Assembly (NCBI RefSeq): GCF_030269925.1 | Contig: NC_085112.1 | Location: 3,101,501-3,165,500, forward strand | Origin: Bombyx mori | Taxonomy: Eukaryota > Arthropoda > Insecta > Lepidoptera > Bombycidae | Reading direction: 5' to 3' | Length of the DNA: 64,000 bases | Shown here: piece after piece, positions 56,061-64,000 of the stretch | How the letters are laid out: each line of letters begins with the position of its first letter | Position numbering within the stretch: the stretch's first letter is position 1 | The notes under the pieces: generated by a model | Database searches by the model: none | Told to the model about the DNA's origin: nothing | Seen by the model: only the letters and a program-made list of their open reading frames with translations | Position numbers and translations under genes: made by a program

Positions 56061-56290
56061 ATATATACTATTTGCCGTCGCACCGGACCGGTAGCATGGT
56101 GCTGATTTACAAAGAGAACAAGTACTGGATAAACAATCGTTATCAGAACACTATAAATTGGACGTGCAGAGATCGCAAGAGGATCGGCTGCACGAGCTGC
56201 GTGCAGACCACGATCGAAGGACGTTACATCAAGCACAAGGGGTTCCACAATCACGACGACAATTACACCAAATACAATTTCGATAAATGA
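56061..56290 (+). CDS. mod(mdg4): Second FLYWCH 3' exon, probable mod(mdg4) isoform end
   Basis: Acceptor CTCGGTTTCAG ends at 56060, after a 12-T tract. The exon runs to TGA at 56290, about 75 residues. FLYWCH ligands: W-T-C in NWTCRDRKRIGC (seven residues between the Cys), then H-N-H in KGFHNHDD. There is no ATG before LPSHRTGSMVLIYKENKYW, so translation must enter by splicing. Its first two bases (AT) complete a codon, the same phase as the exon at 55383. It is a different, shorter finger than its neighbour, as expected for alternative C-termini that give different DNA or protein targets. Naming is by domain and layout only. Confidence 0.75.
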
Positions 56291-56423
56291 TCGGCGTATT
56301 GGAATTAAAATTGCTCACGATCAATGTATGTATGTTTGTTTGCTAGTAACGTGGGTCGATACAGCGGTTTTCAAATGAAATTGGACGAATAATGACCGAG
56401 AAATCGAAAAATATTCAACATCC

Positions 56424-56684
56424 TGAGGGATTCCGTGTAGATTCCCTTCTTTATTTCGCGTGAAAATCGTATTTCTGGATCACTCCTAATTAACACCACA
56501 ATTGAACAAATAGGAGTTTTATTGTTGCAGCGGCTTACACAGTTTTAAGTTATACCAACCATATAATTCTTTTCGTCTTATGTATTTTTGGCGGTAAAAA
56601 AAATCTCGTGTCACAGACTATCTTCTTTTTTCCACCTCTCGTGCATTCCGGCTTACGCATCATAGAAAAGGTTTAAACGCCACA
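56424..56684 (-). mobile_element. Solo Gypsy LTR, 261 bp
   Basis: TGAGGGATTCCGTGTAGATTC to AACGCCACA on the plus strand, alignable along its whole length with the LTRs at 16846 and 22111 but clearly diverged (a sister family). No internal region, so it arose by LTR-LTR recombination. It starts 133 bp after the second FLYWCH exon. Confidence 0.85.
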
Positions 56685-56817
56685 ACCCTTAAAAATATTG
56701 TTTAAAATTTATGGCAATCATTGACACTTCACTTTTAGCTTATTTTTTTCGTATTAAATCTATAAATTTCATCGGTGTTATATCAATTACGAAAACTCGC
56801 TTGTACTGCACGCGTCA

Positions 56818-57005
56818 CTATCCCACTGAGTTTCTCGCCGGATCTTCTCAGTGGGTCGCGTTTCCGACCCGGTGGTAGATTCTGCGAACCACGGCTCTTG
56901 CTTGGGTTCGTGTTAGCAACATTGTCAGGTTTGAGCCCCGTGAGTTCACCTACTAACCCGGCGAAGCTGACATGGTCTCTCTCTCATCAGCTTAGGTATA
57001 AAAAG
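56818..57005 (+). mobile_element. Jockey LINE tail, family 1
   Basis: CCCACTGAGTTTCTCGCCGG to ATCAGCTTAGGTATAAAAAG. Confidence 0.85.
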
Positions 57006-57626
57006 CGGTAGGTAATCAAGTTGCTTATGGGCTGTGTGCTACCTAAAAATAACGCGCAATTTAAAGGATACAACAGCCGGTGATGTAAACTTAATAAGGA
57101 TGTCAAGATGCCCAAATTGGAAGTTAGTGCTTCTAAAAAAACCTGTGTGATATGTTTTTTTTTATATGTTTCGTTGGAATCGTATCGGCTGCCTGTAAAA
57201 AAAAAGTGTTTTAAGTTTAAAAAATGTTAATAGCTAGTAAATATCATTGGTCAACGTTTTAAAATTATCTGTTAATAAGGCTCTTCGAATAGATCATACT
57301 AGCAAATAAGGAATTTCGTGTTAGGAAAACGGAATGCGCGCTTAAAAAAATAAATCGGCTTGGGCCTATGTTCGTAAATTTTACAAACGAGAGCGCAAAT
57401 AAAATCTAAATTTATATTTCTGACATGGAAACCTGATTAGGGCTAAACAGTTTAAGCAGATAGACGAAGACCAGGTCAGTATGTAACACGAATGTTTGGA
57501 GCTCAAAGTATTTTGGTCTAATTGTTTTAACGACTGAAAGATCGACTGTCTGTCAAAACTTTCGCCGCTATCATTAGAGACGCTATTTAAGGGGTTCTAA
57601 AACACGATGTTCTTTAGTACAGTATT
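57006..57626. other. Nothing recognised
   Basis: AT-rich unique-looking sequence. Confidence 0.45.
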
Positions 57627-57745
57627 TTTTTTTATTGCCCTTGTAGGCAGACGAGCATACGGCCCACCTGATGGTGAGTGGTTACCGTCGCCCATGGACT
57701 TCAGCAATGCCAGGGGCAGAGCCAAGCCGCTGCCTACCGAATTCA
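57627..57745 (-). mobile_element. Lepidopteran SINE tail (AGGCAGACGAGCA family)
   Basis: T-run, CCCTTGTAGGCAGACGAGCA, GATGGTGAGTGGTTACCGTC and AGCCGCTGCCTACCGAATTC. The best copy of this family here. Confidence 0.8.
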
Positions 57746-57804
57746 GCAGAAAGGCTAGCCGTACACTACTTACGGGAGAAACAGTGTGGCAATCGTGTCA
57801 ATGA

Positions 57805-58068
57805 ATATCGACGCTTGAAAGGCAAACGTGACTAAGCGACAATGCATGAACTTTACAGTAGACTAATTTAAAGTTGAATTACCTGAAAACAAAATTTATT
57901 TTAACGAATCTAACTGTAGTAGAATCTAGCTAGTAGCTGTAGGATTGAAATGATTTTAATAGACCTAGAAATATATTTTTTTTGCGCATCGAATATGGTT
58001 ATTGCCTATCATTTATGTACAAAGCAGTTATTGTCGCTTAGTCACGTTTGCCTTTCAAGCGTCGATAT
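57805..58068. mobile_element. 264-bp MITE with perfect 39-bp inverted ends
   Basis: ATATCGACGCTTGAAAGGCA and the following 19 bp at 57805-57843 are an exact inverted copy of 58030-58068. The interior is AT-rich and non-coding. The superfamily is not clear; no target duplication is assigned. Confidence 0.85.
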
Positions 58069-59273
58069 ATATAATGACTTGTTAACAGTCTCACGCAGAT
58101 AAACCGCTTAGCTTAACGACCTTGAAAGCTCTAACTCAATTAACAATAAAAAAGAATCATCTACCCATGAAAGCAGGTGAACTTAAAATAGACTTGGATT
58201 TCGTGCAGGGTCATTTTTTCTGCATATTATAAACAATTTGCAGAGATTAGTTGATGATTTTTGCGGCTACCCGCTAATGTGGTTATTATTAGTGATGAAA
58301 TAATTTTCTCTTAGCTTTACGGCTACGGACACGATAATATCTTAGGATTGTTTTTTAAAATAAATATCGGCAAATATTATCGATAGTAGATATTATTTAT
58401 TACATTAAATAAAATGTTTCTTTTGTTATATCAATTAATACTAAGGACTTTTAAAATTTAATTCAGAAATCGTAAAATTTCGATCATCAATCTGTTCCTT
58501 TTTTTTAGTCATAAAAAAATCGCAATTATAATCGTGGATAACGGATCAATCATAACTAGATATTATTTCAAATCCCCCACTTTCCTGTTTGCTCTTTTGA
58601 CCATCTCTTTGAATGGATTTTATTAAATCGACATAAAATCAGTTTATTTATTTTGTAAGTGTGTGGATGTAGTAAGAAATGCAGTAGCTATTACATTATA
58701 AAAGAACTGCTCGCAGTTGTAATACCCTTGGCGATATTGTTAATAGTAAGCGAGACTTGAATTTCGAATCTATTCCAGTATAATAAAGTAATTAATACCG
58801 AATCAACGGCATTATTAAGTCAATAATATGTACTGTAATTTTCATTATACAATCAAATATGTAATTAATACGTTTAGTAAGTATTCTTATAATGATACTG
58901 TTGATAAATGAACTGCGATTGAAATTTCGTGATCTCCTCAATATTCCAGTTTAGATTTTTAGTGGTTTTATATGTTTTGTAATTAGTAGTAATAAGGTAG
59001 GAGTAGTATAGTAGAAATGCTGAGGTATTTAAATCCTATAATCCCCGTACTAGTTATATTAAAAAAAAAAAAATAGTTTCTCTGCTCGAGTGAATTGTAA
59101 ATTGTTTGCCTGAGGGCTGTTCCTGATAATAAAGACCAGCAATCGAAAGTTTATTAAACCAATCTTTGTATTGTACGCAATGTAACAAGCGCAAAAATGT
59201 ACCGATACTGAGGGCGTCCAACACGTGCCTTAGACTTACATTGCTGGTTTGCGGTCAGTTTGCGTGCTAAGTT
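58069..59273. other. 1.2 kb AT-rich, nothing recognised
   Basis: No coding frame or known repeat. Confidence 0.45.
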
Positions 59274-59493
59274 TAAGGCCGGTTACAGTGCTCCACCGAC
59301 CGTCTGCGCGTACGTTCCGTCCTGACGGTACGCATTAACCGATCGTCAGTTTGCTTCATTCAGTGCTCTCCTGACCAACAATCTGACCGAATTGGTATAG
59401 TCGGTACGCAAAAGGGAAGCGTTTGCAAATAGCTTAATTGCTGCTTATTATTTTCGAAAACGTTTAAAGAAAGTTCAAGTTTTTTTAATTATT

Positions 59494-59775
59494 TCAGAAT
59501 TTCCTATCAAGTTTTGATGAATTATCAGCACATACTTCTTGCCAGGTCTTTAACTTGGCATCGCGATCTTTATATAACACGTGGCCTTTGTCCCAGAGCG
59601 GTTCACGAAGACGAGCTTCGGTGATTAGGCGCTCGGTGTCGATATATTTGGCCACGTTCAATACGAAATCGCTTTTTCTGATGATGATACCCACATCCGT
59701 ACGGTCGGTCCACCTATCGGTGCAGCACTGAACGCGTTCATTTGTTTCCATAGCGCGTCGGTAGACCGACGGCAC
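59494..59775 (-). pseudogene. MADF/Myb-like DNA-binding protein fragment
   Basis: 93 residues: IDTERLITEARLREPLWDKG, then HVLYKDRDAKLKTWQEVCAD. This is the first half of a MADF domain (a Myb-like helix-turn-helix). Harbinger elements encode such a protein to help the transposase bind DNA. The rest of the domain is missing. The start is uncertain (Met 1 or Met 9), and the upstream side is cut by the hAT insertion. Confidence 0.65.
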
Positions 59776-59785
59776 GCATGCGGAC

Positions 59786-60560
59786 TAGAGGTGGCTAATA
59801 TAACCAATAACCAATAAATTTACCGGTAAAAAAAATTAACACTTCTATTCGATAAATAAAATTACCCAAAACGGTTAAAAATACCGTTTACCAAACACAC
59901 TGCGTGTAGTGGCATAGGCAATTATTGGAAATTATATTTATGCAAGTTTCAACTTTATTTCAACACGTAAGATTCATTTTCGCCTTGCAGATGTCTTCAA
60001 CTTATCATGTAAAAAATATTGAATTTTATGATTTCATTGTATGCTCTATACCCCTCAAAATAAAGCACAATATTTAAGTTGGTGTATTTTACAGTTAATG
60101 ATAATTTTTTTCGTTAAAAAATTGAAATGAAACGATATTTTTACCGAACGCGAAGATGACGTGATTGGTTGATTTTTTAAACGTAATATTTTGTTTGGTA
60201 CTTGACATTTTGGTGGCTCAGTGCATCTTTTCTATTATTTTGGTAAAGTTGTGTTTTTGTATTTTAAGAGATTTGTACTTTGTGTTTGTGTGTTTTGACT
60301 TTGTTTTTGTGTGTTTGAGACTTTGCTTACTTTGTTGTTGTGGATTTTTAAATTGTATATCTAATTTAAAATGCCGAAACGCAATGCAGAAATATGGGAT
60401 CATTTCGAAAAGTGCTAGTACCATTCAAGTTTAACATTAGCAAAATTAATTTTTCAACGAAAAGATTTACCGGTATTTTCAACCAATAAAAATATCGGTA
60501 ATTTTTTTTATCAATTACCAGTTAACAGATAAATAAATTCAACCGTTAACGCCATCTCTA
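59786..60560. mobile_element. Non-autonomous hAT inside the Harbinger element
   Basis: 775 bp flanked by the 8-bp duplication ATGCGGAC (59778-59785 and 60561-60568). Ends TAGAGGTGGC and GCCATCTCTA are inverted with one mismatch. The interior is AT-rich with no transposase. Confidence 0.85.
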
Positions 60561-60720
60561 ATGCGGACGCGCTAGACCGACGGTCCTCGTACGCAGTGCG
60601 TAGCAATATACGCGTGCGTACGGTCAGTCCAGCACTGTAATGATTTATGAATTTTCATATAAACGACAAGCGCGACTGACGTACGCACAGACGGTCGGTG
60701 GAGCACTGTAACCGGCCTAA

Positions 60721-61448
60721 GGATTGCCTTACATCGCTCATACCTTAGCTTCGAGTATCAACTCGTTATGAGATGGTGATAGCATTCCTTGAACGGTGTG
60801 ATTTTTTAATTTAAGCGCCATCTAGAATCGAACGACGAAACTTCGAAGTAGCTCGTTAATAATGCATTCGAGCGATAGATGGCGTTGATTATACTACATT
60901 CTGCCTATGTACGTACCTAATGTTTGGATCCTTCATTAACTATTAAGGTTTAATATACATATGAATTGAAATATTCGAATTTCGTTTGTTTTGTAGTGCT
61001 GAATAATTGGACTTTCCAGAATTTTCGAATTTCCTAGTCAGTGCATTGTTTATAGAAAAGTATGTGCCAAACTCTTCAATTTATAATTTTATTATAGTGT
61101 AATAAAATCGGATACGTAAAATTCTCAAATAAATTATTGAATATAATGGTACGTTTTTTTTTGTTGTTGTTGCTCAATTATAAAATGTATTAAAAGACAT
61201 TCTGAACGATTGCATTAATTTAATATATAGGTTCAATTATTTGCAAGGTGTCGAATGAAGTCTAGGTAAGTGTACAATCGTTGCTATTAGAACGGTGACC
61301 GAAACCGAATGTTTTTCAAAAACCATAATAGTACTAAAAGATCTCAAACGTTTTAGTGCTTATGGTGAAAGGGCGTAACGGAAAAAACTTACTAATGCTC
61401 AACGGTTACACGTATTACCAACACAAAGTAATCTGCCAAGTATCTGTA
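60721..61448. other. AT-rich stretch before the LINE
   Basis: No gene seen. It may include the site into which the LINE inserted. Confidence 0.45.
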
Positions 61449-61568
61449 ATCATTTTAAAATAAATTACAATAAAATATGTAAGGAAAATTTACGAAGTTG
61501 CCGGTAATCTGACCGGCAACTTCGTAAATTTTCCTTACATATTTTATTGTAATTTATTTTAAAATGAT
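61449..61568. repeat. Perfect 57-bp inverted repeat at the LINE start
   Basis: Arm 61449-61505 is the exact reverse complement of 61512-61568, with a 6-bp loop (AATCTG). The first two ATG codons of ORF1 (61564 and 61567) lie at the outer end of the right arm. Either the element's 5' end was copied back on itself during insertion, or the hairpin is a real part of the leader. Confidence 0.97.
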
Positions 61569-63210
61569 GACTCGCAGCATCAAATCTCGTCAGGTTGATG
61601 AACAGCTTCGTATTGCTTTAGAACAATTAAAAAATACTCGCGAAAAATATGATATACTTTTACAAGAAAGTGAACAAAATGAAGAGGAGATGCTGTCAGT
61701 CATCTCTAAGAATACTGACCTTAAAAAACAATTGTCTCAGCTCTTCATTGAACACAGTGAAGCTCTTGAGATCAATCAGAAGTTGCAGGATACGATTAAC
61801 ACCTTTTCTCAATGCAGTGATGAATTTTGTGATTCATTGAAAATCACTGCTGAGTTGAGACATAAATTGGCTGAGGCTGATGATTGTATTTCTGACTTGC
61901 GGTCAGAGTTATGTAAACTTAAGGAACAGCAGCCTCAGAGCTTATATTCGGAACTGGTTCAGAGCGAACCCTCTTTGGTTGCTGTAGATACTGCCTTGAA
62001 TTTTGACATAACTACTATTGATCTGACTGGTAGTGATGCAGAGACCTCAGAGCGCTCCCAGTTAGTTTTAAGTAAAAATAAACTTAGGAAATATGTTAAA
62101 ATTAATAAATTAATATATAAGACTCAACGGAAATTGAGGAATTACAAGTCTCAGGAATACATCAAGTTCATTTGCAAGCAGAGAACTTCACTTTCACACC
62201 AGGTAGCTGTATTGACTGAACAGAGTCAACAAATTCATCACAAACACATGGAAGAAATAGAATGTTTATCTACACAAATAAACAATTTAAAGTCAAGTTT
62301 AGAGAACATTACATTAAACTATGAACTAGCACAGAGGGACATTAGTGAGCATGTGTTGGCAATGGACAATTTAATTGATACTTGTAATTATAATCAACAG
62401 CGTTTTGACTCTTTGACAATGCAGTACGCTGAATGTAAATGCTCTGCATCGGGTTGTCAGGAGCTACCACATGTTGAAATTCAAAAACATAATGTGTCTA
62501 TTCTTTCAGTGCTAGAGTCTCAAAGCAATGATATTATGAGGGCAGCACCTATCTGTCTACCTACTACTGCATCTTCACAAGTTTCTAGAGAAGACAAAAT
62601 TAAAATAAAAATTTTTAGTGATGAGCTGGGGAAACAAATGGGTGTGGCATTACATGACCTTTGTTTTGGACAACATGTGATTAATTACTGTATGCCAGGT
62701 GCTAATCCAGAACAAATATTTGATAAGATTTTAAATACCACACATTGTCTAAACACAGTCATAATAATTATGTTAGGGAGGAGAGAAAACGTTAACCAAA
62801 AACAAATTTTGCATTATGTTGAACAAGTTAATATGTTAAATATTAAAAAAATTATTATGTTCACCTTTCCTTACTTGCAGGACTTGCCGACAGAAAATAA
62901 AATTAGATTTAATATTAATAATGCAATTTATAATGCTTTTGACAATAATAACTGCATCTTGACATCCAAAAAATATGCATTTAAATTAATAGACTTAAAT
63001 AATATAATAAAATTTAGATATTTAAGGACATCAAAAAATGAAATATTTAAATTAACGAATAAAAATTTTAGACAAGTAGCAACATCGCTACACTATTTTA
63101 TACACAATTTCCTAGCTATAAATTTAGCTAAAAAAATACCTGCTTCTATTGAGCAGGAAAAAGATATGACATGTTATAAGACTTTGGAATCTGCTTCCAA
63201 TTTAAATTAA
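61564..63210 (+). CDS. Non-LTR retrotransposon ORF1 protein
   Basis: 548 residues, intact. Residues about 5-125 are a long coiled coil, and there is a second around 205-270. After about residue 350 comes an SGNH/GDSL-hydrolase-like fold: KIKIFSDELGKQMG (block I), YCMPGANPEQIFDKI (block II) and NTVIIIMLGRRENV (block III, G..N). Esterase-like ORF1 domains are known in CR1-group LINEs. Here the C-terminal Asp-x-x-His block is not evident, so activity is doubtful. ORF1 proteins bind element RNA and act as chaperones. The start is one of two ATGs in the hairpin. The gene ends AAT TTA AAT TAA, with the slippery TTTAAAT just before the stop. Confidence 0.8.
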   Translation: MMTRSIKSRQVDEQLRIALEQLKNTREKYDILLQESEQNEEEMLSVISKNTDLKKQLSQLFIEHSEALEINQKLQDTINTFSQCSDEFCDSLKITAELRHKLAEADDCISDLRSELCKLKEQQPQSLYSELVQSEPSLVAVDTALNFDITTIDLTGSDAETSERSQLVLSKNKLRKYVKINKLIYKTQRKLRNYKSQEYIKFICKQRTSLSHQVAVLTEQSQQIHHKHMEEIECLSTQINNLKSSLENITLNYELAQRDISEHVLAMDNLIDTCNYNQQRFDSLTMQYAECKCSASGCQELPHVEIQKHNVSILSVLESQSNDIMRAAPICLPTTASSQVSREDKIKIKIFSDELGKQMGVALHDLCFGQHVINYCMPGANPEQIFDKILNTTHCLNTVIIIMLGRRENVNQKQILHYVEQVNMLNIKKIIMFTFPYLQDLPTENKIRFNINNAIYNAFDNNNCILTSKKYAFKLIDLNNIIKFRYLRTSKNEIFKLTNKNFRQVATSLHYFIHNFLAINLAKKIPASIEQEKDMTCYKTLESASNLN

Positions 63211-64000
63211 TTAGTAAGACAAAGGAGTCACACTCTTGCAATTACAAATCAATTAATACACCAACTAGATTATACCCATCAAAAGACGTTAACGTTTCAA
63301 TTATTAACATATTCAATTTGGTGCATCAAAATTTACAAGGGATGATGGGTAAAGAGCTAGAAATTGAAATGTTTTTAAATATGCATAATATTAATGTATT
63401 CTGTGTCACTGAGCACTGGTTTAGAAACTATGAATTATTGTTTAATTTTAATGATCACCAGTTGTCAAGTTCCTTCTGCAGAGAGAACGCTATTCGCGGT
63501 GGCTCACTGATTCTCGTTAGTAAATGTTTGAAATGTAAGGAACGAAAGGATGTAGTGGCCCTCTCTGTTGAGAGAATTATTGAAATTTCCTGTGTTGAGC
63601 TTGAGCACCTCATCGTTGTCTGCGTCTACAGACCTCCTGATGCGTTATATGATTCTTTTGAAAATATTTTGGAAAATGTATTGCTAAAGCTTTCTGTCTC
63701 TAATAAACAAATTTTGGTATGTGGTGATTTTAATATTAATCTTTTAGAAAACACAAATACCACTATTAGATTCAGAACACTGTTAAAGTCATATAACCTC
63801 CCAAACTTATTTTTAGAGCCTACTAGGACAACGACCACATCGGCAACATGTTTAGATAACATATTTACAAATGTAACACCGACTAACAAAAAAATTATTA
63901 ATCAGTTAACATCAGACCATAGTGGACAATTTCTGTCTTTTGAATCTAATATGAATCCTAAAGATAAAAATACTCTTGTGATTGTTCCTATTAATAAAAA
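63180..64000 (+). CDS. LINE ORF2, AP-endonuclease domain, runs off the window
   Basis: Open in the -1 frame relative to ORF1 from 63180 to the window edge, without a stop. APE-type endonuclease motifs: NLVHQNLQG (Asn), VTEHWF (catalytic Glu), VVCVYRPPDA, LVCGDFNINL (Asp and Asn), SATCLDNIFTN and SDHSGQF. This enzyme nicks the target for reverse transcription. RT should follow to the right. The first in-frame ATG (63342) lies after the conserved HQN Asn, so starting there would lose a catalytic residue. Entry by -1 frameshift from ORF1 fits better. The clade looks Rex/Daphne/CR1-like. Confidence 0.82.
63201..63243 (+). promoter_or_regulatory. Candidate -1 frameshift signal
   Basis: TTTAAAT at 63201-63207 fits X XXY YYZ in the ORF1 frame (aaT TTA AAT), immediately before the TAA at 63208-63210. 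A weak 6-bp stem-loop (AGGAGT, loop CAC, ACTCTT) follows at about 63223-63237. The slip moves the ribosome exactly into ORF2. Confidence 0.6.

Larger units (their letters stand above)
59277..60717 (-). mobile_element. PIF/Harbinger-type element containing a hAT
   Basis: Inverted ends GGCCGGTTACAGTGCTCCAC match for about 39 bp with one mismatch. The 3-bp duplication TAA flanks it (59274-59276 and 60718-60720), as in PIF/Harbinger. Without the nested hAT it is about 660 bp. It carries a MADF-domain fragment, fitting the second protein of Harbinger elements, but no transposase. Confidence 0.8.

Noticed and set aside
60165..60434. 89-codon hydrophobic frame
   Set aside because: Lies in the AT-rich interior of a non-autonomous hAT; Phe/Leu/Cys richness follows from TTT and TGT runs.
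1..64000. CRISPR array, prokaryotic operon or prophage
   Set aside because: No direct-repeat/spacer pattern and no ribosome binding sites; all evidence points to an insect nuclear genome.

Overview
The window is nuclear DNA from a moth, almost certainly a silkworm (Bombyx mori or a very close relative). About 18 copies of the tRNA-derived SINE Bm1 lie across it, with lepidopteran-type Helitrons, Jockey-, RTE- and R1-clade LINE pieces, a maT-type mariner and seven tRNA-Gly(GCC) units. There is no operon-like order. Most of the 64 kb is transposons inserted into other transposons. The only protein-coding host sequence I can support is a pair of FLYWCH zinc-finger exons near 55.4-56.3 kb, which look like alternative 3' exons of mod(mdg4).

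Layout. 0-16 kb: a mariner end, a tRNA-Gly-headed SINE, several MITEs, SINEs and LINE tails, and two tRNA-Gly genes at the right. 16.66-24.2 kb: a Helitron with a broken Pif1-like helicase, split by an apparently young Ty3/Gypsy retrotransposon (two 263-bp LTRs with no difference I can see, intact gag and pol, a tRNA-Trp primer site). 24.2-31 kb: a fold-back repeat, a short Helitron, a maT mariner with two amber stops, and an LTR element with near-identical LTRs but a scrambled interior carrying Bm1, R1 and Jockey pieces. 31-50 kb: scattered SINEs, Helitrons and a hAT element, five more tRNA-Gly genes, and a 2.1-kb Jockey LINE with an 11-bp target duplication.

50-64 kb: few repeats up to 52.7 kb, then a stretch with repeated tRNA T-arm-like hairpins, the two FLYWCH exons, a solo Gypsy LTR, a MITE with perfect 39-bp ends, a hAT element inside a PIF/Harbinger element carrying a MADF fragment, and the 5' part of an intact-looking non-LTR retrotransposon running off the right edge.

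That last element is the best candidate for something undescribed. Its ORF1 start codon lies inside a perfect 57-bp inverted repeat. ORF1 ends in a canonical -1 slippery heptamer (TTTAAAT) directly before its stop codon, and the slip leads exactly into the open endonuclease frame. ORF1 also carries an SGNH-hydrolase-like domain that seems to lack its usual residues. The host-biology highlight is the FLYWCH exon pair: both exons have the same splice phase, as expected if they are alternative 3' ends for one common donor.
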